Below, in pieces: positions 55,640 to 64,000 of a stretch of DNA of 64,000 bases. Position 1 is the first letter of the stretch, and every line of letters starts with the position of its first letter. The DNA lies in contig NC_063174.1 in assembly GCF_023159225.1 (NCBI RefSeq), positions 35,685,691 to 35,749,690 on the forward strand, in the 5' to 3' direction. The DNA is from Perognathus longimembris pacificus (Eukaryota; Chordata; Mammalia; Rodentia; Heteromyidae). The notes under the pieces were generated by a model that was not told where the DNA came from, did not search any database, and saw nothing but the letters and a program-made list of their open reading frames with translations. The translations under genes were made by a program, and so were the position numbers.

Positions 55640-56640
55640 ACGAGTGGCAGGCCTCGTCCCCTCGGGGCTGGACTGCGGAGGACTGGGGAACCGGGCTCTC
55701 CGGCTTCTCCAGTGGAATAAGTACTTAGTTCATCACTGGAGAGACAGCGAGTTGCCCTCGGGGCTGGGCGCACCTGATACTTTGTGGTTTTTTTCTTTCT
55801 TTTCTTTTCTCCTCCGAGCTTCCCACGTTTGAAATTGCCAATGTCCAGGCGTTTGGTTCGCACAGGTGGCCAAAGGCAGCACCATCTTCGGGGGAGGGAC
55901 TAATCCGGGAGGGGGTCCCCACCGCTCCCCGCGGCAGCCGGGGCGCCCTGAGCCTGGGGCCCCATCCACACCCGGCCCCGGGACCCCCCGCAGCCCTCCG
56001 GCCGGCTCGGGCCGGAGCCCCGCGGTGCGCCGAGGTGGGCGGCCGGGCCCGCTGAGGTCATTTCCTGCGCCTGGCCGCGCGCAGCCCGGGGAGCGGCGCC
56101 CGGCGCTCGGCCTTTCAGGAGCGGGCGGGAGCGGCGGGGCGGGGAGCCGGGCGGAGCGCGGCGGTGGAGCCAGTGCCGCCGGCGGGGCTCCGCTTTGTGC
56201 AGCCAGCCCGCGGGGTGGACCTCCGCTCCCCGCCCGCAGCGGCTCCCCGCCCCGCCCACCGCGACCCCTGTGGCCCGGGAACGGAGAACCAGCGGCCGCC
56301 CGGGACCGGGGCGAAAGCGGCGCGGGGCGCCCGGGGCGCAGCGGGGACGCCCCGAAGCTCGCGGAAGGTGAGCGGGAGAGGGCGTTCGGCGGGGCGGCCG
56401 GGAGGGCGAGCCCCCAACAGGTGCCGACCCACCTGGAAGTGGGCGATCGGGGCCAGCTGCGAGCCTCGGGGCGGGCTTGGGGAGCCGGGAGCCCCGGGCG
56501 CCCCGCACCGGGAGCCGGGACCAGCCTTCCCTGGGAGGACCTGCCCTCGGGGACCGGCTCGAGCCAGTCGCTCCCGGGAAGAGCCCTGGGGACGGGACGT
56601 ACGTGCAGCTGCCACCTCGTCCCTGCTGCCCCCGCCCCCT
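55640..56640 (+). promoter_or_regulatory. CpG island 2, likely promoter of a plus-strand gene
   Basis: G+C- and CpG-rich, densest at about 55885-56610, with many GC boxes and no TATA box. No transposon is recognised from 55436 until a MIR remnant at 56890. The strongest donor inside it faces right (56367/56368). A weaker minus-strand donor-like site (CAG/GTGGGT) near 56430 means direction is not certain. Confidence 0.7.
56000..56367 (+). other. Putative first exon, plus strand
   Basis: The 3' limit is the donor GCGGAAG/GTGAGC at 56367/56368. The upstream limit is arbitrary because the transcription start cannot be read from sequence. Open frames cross the donor on both strands, as expected from high GC, so coding content is not claimed. 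The exon is probably 5' UTR. The gene was not recognised. Confidence 0.4.
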
Positions 56641-56889
56641 CCCACTTTATCCTAGCTGATTTCTACTGAGTTTTCTGGATGTTTCTCTCAGGAGCCCTTA
56701 TGGGGTCAGGCGCCACTTCTAGGGACGAGTCAGCCAAGCAGAAAAGAAAACAGGTTGGGCGCCCTGTGACTACAGTGGCTTTTGTGTCCGAGGAGCCCCC
56801 AGAGAGGACTCGATCCCCAAGGGCAGGGATGGCTCACCGGGCTACTGGGGTGGTTGTGGTGGGCCAGTGTGTGTGGCTACATTCCTATG

Positions 56890-56985
56890 TTGTTATTGTC
56901 TCCATATTACAAAGGAGGAAAGTACGACTCCGAAAAGTTGTGACTTGCCCAAGGTCATGGAGGCAGAGTGGACGAGGCTAGTCTC
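56890..56985 (-). mobile_element. MIR remnant
   Basis: Antisense MIR pattern: 'tattgtctccatattacaaag' and 'gacttgcccaaggtcatgg'. Confidence 0.65.
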
Positions 56986-57109
56986 CAAAGTAAACCATCT
57001 GAATTCCGAATAGGGTTGGTCCGCGTCCATCGGTCAGGACAGGACCTGGATTATAAAGAAGTGCACCCTATGCATGATCCCAAACTTGTGGAACCTGACA
57101 ATTTAGCTG

Positions 57110-57180
57110 AAATATATATATAATATGTATATATACACACATATATGTATATATATGCATATATATATATAGTATATATA
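57110..57180. repeat. (TA)n-rich tract
   Basis: About 70 bases of TA repeat with scattered G and C interruptions. A 16-base unit tgccttgggtgacttc is tandemly doubled nearby (57388-57403, 57406-57421). Confidence 0.9.
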
Positions 57181-57645
57181 TGGGGTTCTCCTTCTGCCCT
57201 CTTCAGGAGTCACCAAATATGGGAAAGAAGTGTGTTCCTTCCATTTCATTCACTCAGTGTGCTATCCTCTTTATATTCTTCTTATCTTTACCCGGCTGTT
57301 TAATCTGTGTGCTGAACTCTGCCCTCCTTGGAGATTGGAAAATGCTTTATTCACTGGGACGTTAAGCTGCTAGGTTTCGATTGCTCATGCCTTGGGTGAC
57401 TTCACTGCCTTGGGTGACTTCTGGGCAGGCTGGTTGCTCTGCCACTCTTCTGCGTTCTCTGCACAGGCACCACCTTGCCTTCTATCAAAAGCCAGTTCAA
57501 AACTGACCTCTGCTTTGGACAAAGAGGCTCAGTGCAGGTTGAAGTATGAATTAGGATAGCTTCAGGGGAGGTTACTTAAAAAAAAAAATCTGCACCACTT
57601 AACCCTACAAGTCTGTTTCTAGGGCTATCCTTCAGGTATACTCTT

Positions 57646-57852
57646 TTTTTTTTTTTTTTTGCCAGTCCTGGGCCTTGGACTCAGGGCCTGAGCACTGTCC
57701 CTGGCTTCTTTTTTGCTCAAGGCTAGTACTCTGCCACTTGAGCCACAGCGCCACTTCTGGCCATTTTCTATATATGTGGTGCTGGGGAATCTAACCCAGG
57801 GCTTCATGTTTACAAGGCAAGCACTCTTGCCACTAGGCCATATTCCCAGCCC
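57646..57852 (-). mobile_element. ID-dimer SINE
   Basis: Full antisense dimer with an 18-base T tail. The 14-base duplication tcaggtatactctt is at 57632-57645 and 57853-57866. Confidence 0.95.
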
Positions 57853-58181
57853 TCAGGTATACTCTTACGTATATGAAATGAGGTATTTTCCTTAAATATT
57901 CATTGCAGCCTTAGCAAAAGGATGGAAATGGAAGCAACTCAGATATCATCATCCTTTTGTAAGATCACATAATAGCCACATAATAAAATATGTTAAGGCC
58001 CTTAAAAAGCTTGGAGGGAAAATGTGGCAAAGACAGATATTGATGTAGGAAGATCTTTAAGTTCTATCAAGTTCAGTTTGTGGTGTGTGTGTGTGAGTGT
58101 GTGTTATTGGAATGCTTGCATTCCATCTCTCAGAAAGGACCCCTCCCCCGCCCCCACAGCTATGGCTTTAATACAAGATAG

Positions 58182-58387
58182 AGGGCTGGGGATATGGCCT
58201 AGTGGCAAGAGAGCTTGCCTCGCATACATGAGGCCCTGGGTTCGATTCCCCAGCACCACATATACAGAAAATGGCCAGAAGTGGCGCTGTGGCTCAAGTG
58301 GCAGAGTGCTAGCCCTGAGCAAAAGGAAGCCAGGGACAGTGCTCAGGCCCTGAGTCCAAGGCCCAGGACTGGCAAAAAAAAAAAAAA
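58182..58387 (+). mobile_element. ID-dimer SINE
   Basis: Full sense dimer with an A tail, in inverted orientation to the copy 330 bases to its left. Confidence 0.95.
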
Positions 58388-58451
58388 TAGAAAGGAGTTT
58401 TGCACCTTATATCCTTTTGTTCAATAGTCAAAAGTAAATAGATGTTTGTTT

Positions 58452-58682
58452 GTTTGGTGGTCATGGGGCTTGAACTCAGCCTAGGCACTGTCCCTGAGCT
58501 CTTCAGCTCAAGGCTAGTGCTCTACCACTTGAACCACAGGGCCATTTGCAATTTTCTGGTGATTAACTGGAGATAAGAGTCTCTTGGACTTTCTTGCCCC
58601 GGGCTGGCTTTGAACCACAATCCTCAGATCTCAGCCTCCTGAGTAGCTAGGATTACAGGCATTGAGCCACTGGCTCCCAACT
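58452..58682 (-). mobile_element. B1-ID SINE
   Basis: Antisense right and B1-like monomers ('gagtagctaggattacagg'). Confidence 0.92.
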
Positions 58683-58967
58683 AATAGATGTTATTTTTAA
58701 AATCACGTTTGCATCTTATCTTGGAGGTGGAGCTGATGGTGAGCAGACATCTGTGAGTCATATGTCCTCATATGTATAAGCACTAACTACTGCTTTGAGT
58801 ATTTGTTGATGTAAAAGTAGTGGCCATTTATTACATTCTTATTAGGGACCAGGCTTTTGTAATATCTCTAATTTTCAAGGAAATCTATATGATGTCATCT
58901 GTGAACTAACTTGCTTCTCTTTCTTCCCTCTCTTCTTTTTTTTCCCTTTTTACAATTAAATTATTTA

Positions 58968-59093
58968 TTTTGAGACAGGTCTTGTTATGTAGCATGGCTG
59001 AGCTCAAGTTTACTTTGTATCCCAGGCTTGTAGTCTTGATCCTACCTTACCCTCTCCAGTGCTGGGATTGCAGGTGTATACTACCCTACACTC
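58968..59093 (-). mobile_element. B1 monomer
   Basis: Antisense: 'ttttgagacaggtcttgtta' and 'ccagtgctgggattgcagg'. Confidence 0.85.
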
Positions 59094-59221
59094 TTTTCAC
59101 CTCCCTCCCACCTCCCTTCTCTTCTCTTCCCTTCCTTTTCTCTTCCTCTCTTCTTCTTTGCCCCTTCCCCTCCAACTTTTCTTTCTTCCTTCCTTCCTTT
59201 TTTTTTTTTTTTTTTTTTTTT
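59094..59221 (-). repeat. Pyrimidine-rich tract
   Basis: About 125 bases mostly of C and T, ending in a 23-base T run that is the tail of the antisense ID monomer at 59222. Confidence 0.85.
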
Positions 59222-59292
59222 TACTGTGCTGAGGTTTGAACCCAGGGCCTCATGCATGCTACACAAGCATGAGCTTATATCATTAACTCTGA
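59222..59292 (-). mobile_element. ID monomer
   Basis: Antisense: 'gaggtttgaacccagggcc' and 'catgctacacaagcatgag'. Confidence 0.75.
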
Positions 59293-59305
59293 AAGGGCCA
59301 TTTTT

Positions 59306-59510
59306 TTTTTTTTTTTTTTTGCCAGGCCTGGGCCTTGGACTCAGGGCCTGAGCACTGTCCCTGGCTTCCTTTTGCTCAGGCTAGCACTCTGCCACTTGAG
59401 CCACAGCGCCCCTTCTGACCATTTTCTGTATATGTGGTGCTGGGGAATTGAACCCAGGGCTTCATGTATATGAGGCAAGCACTCTTGCCACTAGGCCATA
59501 TCCCCAGCCC
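59306..59510 (-). mobile_element. ID-dimer SINE
   Basis: Full antisense dimer. The 11-base duplication gggccattttt is at 59295-59305 and 59511-59521. Confidence 0.95.
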
Positions 59511-59579
59511 GGGCCATTTTTGAAGGTAAAACAAAACACAACAAAAACAGTTAAATGTTGACAGTTTGTTTCATATGAT

Positions 59580-59690
59580 TTAGCCTGATATTATTGCCTT
59601 CATTTTCCAGAGAAGTTACGTAAATCATTTGAGGAGGGCATAGGATTATTTAGTGCCTTAGCTGGGATTCAAGCCCAAGATGTTTGGTAC
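59580..59690 (-). mobile_element. MIR remnant
   Basis: Antisense MIR-like: 'attgccttcattttccagag', then 'agctgggattcaagccc'. Confidence 0.5.
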
Positions 59691-60065
59691 CAGATCTTAA
59701 GCATGAATGCTGTTATTCTTTATTATTTTTATTGCTAAGAGATGCTGTACCTTGCTGTCCCGGTCACTTCTTTGGCATTTAGGTCCTCCAAGGCCTGAAC
59801 CATGCCCACCTTTTCCTTTGTCTCTTTCAGTATCATCTGAACTATGGTGCTCACACCTGGTCAAGGTGGAATGCATGTCATCGGCTTGATTAGATGATGG
59901 TGCTGAGGTTGAAGGGAGATAAGTTGTACCCCTGTGTGTGCATATACACTCCTCCCAGCTCGAACCGCAGAAGGAATGCCCAGAGCTCTTTCTCTTTCCA
60001 ACAATTAGCCAGGTGGTCAGTCTCCTTTTAGAAGAGCCAGAACTTCAGATGAGATGGTAGTGGGG

Positions 60066-60421
60066 CACCAGTGGCACCAGTGGCCCAAGCCTATAATCCC
60101 AGCTGAGATCTGAGGGCCATGATTCCAAGCCAGCCTAGGCAGGAAGACCCATGAGATTCTTTTTTCTTCTCTTTTCTTTTTTTTCCTGTCAGCTATGGGA
60201 CTTGAACTCTGAGCCTACCACTTTGAGCCACAGTGCCACTTCTGGTTTTCTGGTGGTTAATTGGAGATAAGAGTCTCACAGACATAAAAAAGCCAGCAGT
60301 GTACCTGTGTCTAAAGTGATAGAGCACTAGCTTTGAGAAAAACATAAAACAACAACAACAAAAAAAAACCAACAAAAATACTCAGGGACAACACCCAAGT
60401 CCCAGTTCTAGCCCCAGGACT
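60066..60421 (+). mobile_element. Sense/antisense SINE junction
   Basis: A sense B1-like monomer (to 'catgagattctt', about 60160) meets an antisense right monomer plus the end of an antisense B1-like monomer (about 60165-60283). A sense right monomer from 'aaaaagccagcagtgtacc' then ends 'ccccaggactggcatac'. The inner parts are inverted copies of each other. Confidence 0.75.
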
Positions 60422-60423
60422 GG

Positions 60424-60424
<1 letters not shown>

Positions 60425-60491
<67 letters not shown>
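60425..60491 (+). repeat. (CA)n(GA)n microsatellite
   Basis: About 26 CA units then GA units, growing from the right monomer end at 60421. Confidence 0.95.
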
Positions 60492-60601
60492 TGAAGTGAC
60501 AGCCCATCCCTAGCAAGTAGGCGTTACAGAGGTTCTCATTACATGGGTATAACAATGTGAGAGAACCAGAGAGTAAGAGACCCCATAACTTTGTTTTCTC
60601 C

Positions 60602-60686
60602 CCCCACCCTCCCATGCTGGGGATCAAACCTGGGGCCTGTTTCCGCTAAGGACTCTACCACTGGGCCACATCTCTAGCCTGCCCCA
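60602..60686 (-). mobile_element. ID monomer
   Basis: Antisense: 'gctggggatcaaacctggggcc' and 'ctctaccactgggccacatc'. Confidence 0.75.
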
Positions 60687-60838
60687 TCTATTTTTGCCAT
60701 TAATGATGTGCTTGTGTTAGGCAAGCTTGGCAGACTGAGAGATCTACCACCACAACTGAAGCCTCCATGGAAAGAGGACTCTTCTAGATGTTAGGGGATC
60801 AGGATTTTTGATTTAGCCCTGCTATGCTTTATCTCTAA

Positions 60839-60842
<4 letters not shown>

Positions 60843-60884
<42 letters not shown>

Positions 60885-60906
60885 CACACACACACACACA
60901 CACACA
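60843..60906. repeat. (CT)n(CA)n compound microsatellite
   Basis: About nineteen CT units, a GTTT spacer, then eleven CA units. No SINE is recognised at its edge. Confidence 0.95.
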
Positions 60907-62215
60907 CTGAGTTATCTCATCTGATTATTGTGAATTGACTGCTCTGTCCTCTCTCTAGAGGATAATGACACTTGTTGCAGTGCGTTAAAAAGTTAAGAGT
61001 CAGGCAGTCATTTGTGGTCATCCTTGCACATCATTTGGGGAGGAGCTAGTGCAAGGTCACAAAAGTAGATGAGGCTCCGTTTATTACCACCTTCCTTTAA
61101 CTTAACATCCATGTTGCTACAACCACCTGCTTCTGCCGGAATTGCCTTGGGGCCTGAGGCTTGGCAGTGTGCACCTTGCTCCAGATCTGCTTCCAAACCT
61201 CTTAGCTCCCCTCACAAGCTGAGGCAAGCCTAGCACGAGCCTCAGCCTCCTGAGGAACTTGCCAAAATCCCTGAGGCAGAGGCAGGGAGAGGATTAGCCA
61301 GACCCCTGGGTAGCCCAGAACCATGACGTCACCAAGATGTGTATTGAAGAAAGTACTTCCTTACACCTGAAGTCTGGGTGTAAGCTCAAATACCAAATAA
61401 CATTTCTGATATCAGAAGTAAAAATAATGTTTTATTTCCAAAGTCCTTGGAAGTTTAATAATTTGAGGTTTTGCTCTGTCCATGGGATCTCAATTAGTAA
61501 GAGGGAAATAAAAACAAAATTAATCAAACTCAAATGCACAAACATGTATTTCTTTTCTCCAGCCCTTGGATTTACTTGGGTGCTTTTATTGGTTAATTCT
61601 TAGTTTGGGTTAGGTTTCAAGACTTCTAAAATCCCAGGCACAGGTCTGCTACGTTTTCTGTTGAAGAGAGGAAAAGCTAAAGTTCTCCCAGAAGACAGAA
61701 AATCAAACATGAGGCCTCCCGGCCTTCTTAGAGGCCCTACAAGGTTCTGTTTTGTCTTTTCAGCTGTGATCTTGGCTCAGAGAAGGTCATGTTTTGTTTT
61801 AGTCTTTTGTCTTCCTTCCCGTTCCAGTTGGTCCCAGTCTTTTTGAGGTAGGGATGGCTGAGAAGTCACAATGCCTGCATTGTTCCCGATGATGGTTCTG
61901 GGCTGAGATCATGTACCCAGTTTTCTGAGGAGCCCAGAGCCGAAAGAATCAGACACTAGGCCCATCAGTGGTTTAATTGTTGGCCAGGTCTACTGACTAT
62001 TTTTTAAAGGAAAAAACAAAACAAAACCAGGACATGCATTAAGTCTCTGTGCTTATTGCTTATGGTGACAGAGTATTTGAGCCCTGGATGCCTTAGAAAA
62101 TATGAGAGGTAGGTTTACTTTAATGTTAAGTCTTCTTAAATATTTTATAATTTTTTTCTCATTTGTAACAATTTACTTCATTTTTTTTTGTGGAATTTGA
62201 ATGCTTTCCTTTTTG
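60907..62215. other. Unique non-coding sequence
   Basis: About 1.3 kb, no repeat or exon recognised. Confidence 0.4.
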
Positions 62216-62221
62216 TATATG

Positions 62222-62302
62222 AAGTTTGAGGTGCTAGGACTCAAACCCAGTATCACATATGTGCTAGGCAAAAAATCTCTCACCAAGCTATACCCTAGCC
62301 TA
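62222..62302 (-). mobile_element. ID monomer
   Basis: Antisense: 'gctaggactcaaacccag' and 'gtgctaggcaaaaaatctct'. Confidence 0.7.
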
Positions 62303-62792
62303 ATAGTTTGACAATTATTAGTTGACACATATTTTCCCTCGCTTTACCATGGAGTAGGCAGCTCCCAGACATTTTATCATTTCACCTATATCTCATGTGT
62401 ATTTCTAGCAGAGGGCATTAACATTTTTATCAGTCTAAGAATAGTAGCAATCATTAAGAATCATTCAGTACTAGAGAGACCATAGTTCCTAGTTTGGAGC
62501 AGGCCAAATTTAAGATTGTCGCCAAGAGCAATGAGTAACAATGCCTTGAGAAGATGTAGAAATCCTGTGTGGATGTGTCTCTGAGCCTTTCTCTCTCCCT
62601 CCTTCAGGCTCACTCTATGCCTCTCTTTCCTGTCTCAGTCAGCTTTTGACTTTTCTCATCCTTGATCCAGCTTTTCTTTAAAATATTCCTAGAAATCTGG
62701 GAGTATTTTAAACCTGGATAGATTCCCCTGGCTGGATGTATTATAGGTGCCTTTCTCCAGGGGTTGTGGCAAAATATCAGCAGTTAAGTTAA

Positions 62793-63025
62793 GCACTCAT
62801 GGCTCAGGCCTGTAATCCTCGCTACTCAGGAGGCTGAGATCTGAGGATCATGGTTGGAAGCCAATTCAGGCAGGAAATTCTGTGACTTAATCTGCAATTA
62901 ATTACCAAAAAGCTATAAGTGGAGCTGTGGCTCAAGTGGTACAGTACTAGCCTTGAGAGACAAAGCTAAGGCATGGTCATGCCCAGACTCTGAGTTCAAA
63001 CCCTAGGACAAGTACAAAAAAATAA
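62793..63025 (+). mobile_element. B1-ID SINE
   Basis: Sense B1-like and right monomers with an A-rich tail. Confidence 0.9.
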
Positions 63026-63364
63026 AATTATCTGGTTTGCATTAAAACCACCTTGCTTCGGAACAGATTCTCACCATCTCCCCTCGATTGGATGACAACT
63101 AGCAAGATCATAGTGAACTGAAAATTGTCAAGAAAATTCCAACCATTGTATTTGTACCATCTGTGTAGATGTAGTAGAATCAGAACCATATGAGAATCAG
63201 GATTCTGTATCCAGTTAGCTAGGTGATAACTGGATAAATGTGTACCTACTTAAAGTCTTACCTAAACACCACAATCTCCATTCCCACTGTCAGCTCTTTT
63301 CTTGCCTCACTTTATCCATATTTTGATTGGCCATTGTGACTATATTTTAACTTTATAAATAGAG

Positions 63365-63472
63365 TTTCCTAAGAGTTCCTTGAAAACTCAAAGATAGGAC
63401 CTCTCTCCATTTGTATCTCCAGTGTCTACACAGTGCCATATAAATTGTTGAGTGAATAATTGAATGAAAAAC
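63365..63472 (+). mobile_element. L2 3' remnant
   Basis: Sense L2-like end: 'atttgtatctccagtgtctac', 'cacagtgccatataaattg' and 'ttgagtgaataattgaatg'. Confidence 0.55.
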
Positions 63473-63485
63473 AAATCCTACTTTT

Positions 63486-63588
63486 TCTCCTTCCTTCCTT
63501 CCTTCCTTCCTTCCTTCCTTCCTTCCTTCCTTCCTTCCTTCCTTCCTTCCTTCCCTCTTTCTTCCCTCCCTCCCTCCCTCCCTTCTGT
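63486..63588 (-). repeat. (CCTT)n tract
   Basis: About 100 bases of CCTT then CCCT units, attached to the 3' (left) end of the antisense SINE at 63589. Confidence 0.97.
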
Positions 63589-64000
63589 TCTGGTACTGGA
63601 GCTTGAACTCAGAGCCTGGTGTCCTTGCTTAGCTTTTTGCTCAAGGCCAATGCTGTACCACTTGAGGCACAATTCCACTCCTGGCTTTTGGGTGGTTACT
63701 TGGAGTTAAGAGAGTCTCATGGGGGCTGGGGATATAGCCTAGTGGCAAGAGTGCCTGCCTCGGATACACGAGGCCCTAGGTTCGATTCCCCAGCACCACA
63801 TATACAGAAAACGGCCAGAAGCCGCGCTGTGGCTCAAGTGGTAGAGTGCTAGCCTTGAGCGGGAAGAAGCCAGGGACAGTGCTCAGGCCCTGAGTCCAAG
63901 GCCCAGGACTGGCCAAAAAAAAAAAAAAAGAGAGTCTCATGGACCTTCTTTCCTGGGCTACCTTTGAACCTTGACCCTCAGATCTCAGCTCCCTGAGTGG
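63589..64000 (-). mobile_element. B1-ID SINE, split and cut by window end
   Basis: Antisense right monomer ('gagcttgaactcagagcctgg'). The B1-like monomer is interrupted by a young ID-dimer at 63723-63927. The B1 part runs off the window. Confidence 0.88.
63723..63927 (+). mobile_element. ID-dimer SINE, young subfamily
   Basis: Full sense dimer with the 'cggatacacgag', 'ccctaggttcg' and 'gagcgggaagaagcc' bases. The 15-base duplication aagagagtctcatgg is at 63708-63722 and 63928-63942. It inserted into an existing B1-ID SINE. Confidence 0.95.

Noticed and set aside
55866..56669. 267-residue open frame (plus) and 202-residue frame (minus) over CpG island 2
   Set aside because: Same GC effect. 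The plus frame also reads straight through the strong donor at 56367/56368.
7333..63927. tRNA-like boxes A and B in many SINEs as possible tRNA genes
   Set aside because: They are dimeric or tailed retroposon copies with target duplications. No cloverleaf-forming intact tRNA was seen.
1..64000. Bacterial-type features, CRISPR arrays, operons or a prophage
   Set aside because: The SINE, MIR, L1 and CpG-island content is mammalian. The regularly spaced repeats are microsatellites and there are no prokaryotic genes.

Overview
The window is nuclear DNA from a mammal, almost certainly a non-murid rodent. The evidence is the repeat content. About a hundred short SINEs are built from three modules: a 7SL-derived B1-like monomer, an ID-like tRNA-derived monomer, and a second tRNA-like 'right monomer'. 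Old MIR, L2 and L1M-type remnants are also present. SINEs that join ID or B1-like modules to this right monomer fit, from memory, geomyoid rodents (kangaroo rats, pocket mice and relatives). That assignment is an inference; no search could be run. Names used below: 'ID-dimer SINE' = ID-like monomer + right monomer; 'B1-ID SINE' = B1-like monomer + right monomer; 'ID monomer', 'B1 monomer' and 'right monomer' = single modules.

No complete protein-coding gene is visible. The supportable gene structure is two CpG-island promoters. Island 1 (about 30.78-31.79 kb) contains a minus-strand splice donor (ATGG then GTGAGT, exon end at 31440) with a strong-context ATG directly in front of it. This suggests the first exon of a gene running left, so 1-31.4 kb would be its first intron. 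Island 2 (about 55.64-56.64 kb) contains a plus-strand donor (GGAAG then GTGAGC, exon end at 56367), so 56.4-64 kb would be the first intron of a gene running right. Neither gene could be named. The two would be head to head, about 25 kb apart. The long open frames over both islands are by-products of high GC content.

Layout: 1-30 kb is SINE-rich sequence with many microsatellites and one notable SINE-free stretch near 12.8-13.1 kb carrying three TAATTA motifs (candidate enhancer). At 30-32.6 kb is promoter 1, flanked by compound microsatellites. The stretch 32.6-47.6 kb is dense nested SINE territory. It includes an L1M-type remnant (37.5-39.45 kb) filled with later insertions, a possible 3'-UTR-like retrocopy near 42.9-43.1 kb, a (GAC)6(GAA)31 tract at 45.7 kb and a full consensus CTCF-like site at 46.34 kb. 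The stretch 47.6-51 kb is SINE-poor. After promoter 2 at 56 kb, SINE-rich sequence continues to the end.

I found no undescribed system of genes. The most informative signals are: (i) most microsatellites sit at the 3' end of a SINE right monomer; (ii) a young ID-dimer subfamily with shared diagnostic bases and clean target-site duplications; (iii) the two putative first exons; and (iv) a few candidate regulatory elements. All element boundaries are read by eye and may be off by about 5-20 bases.
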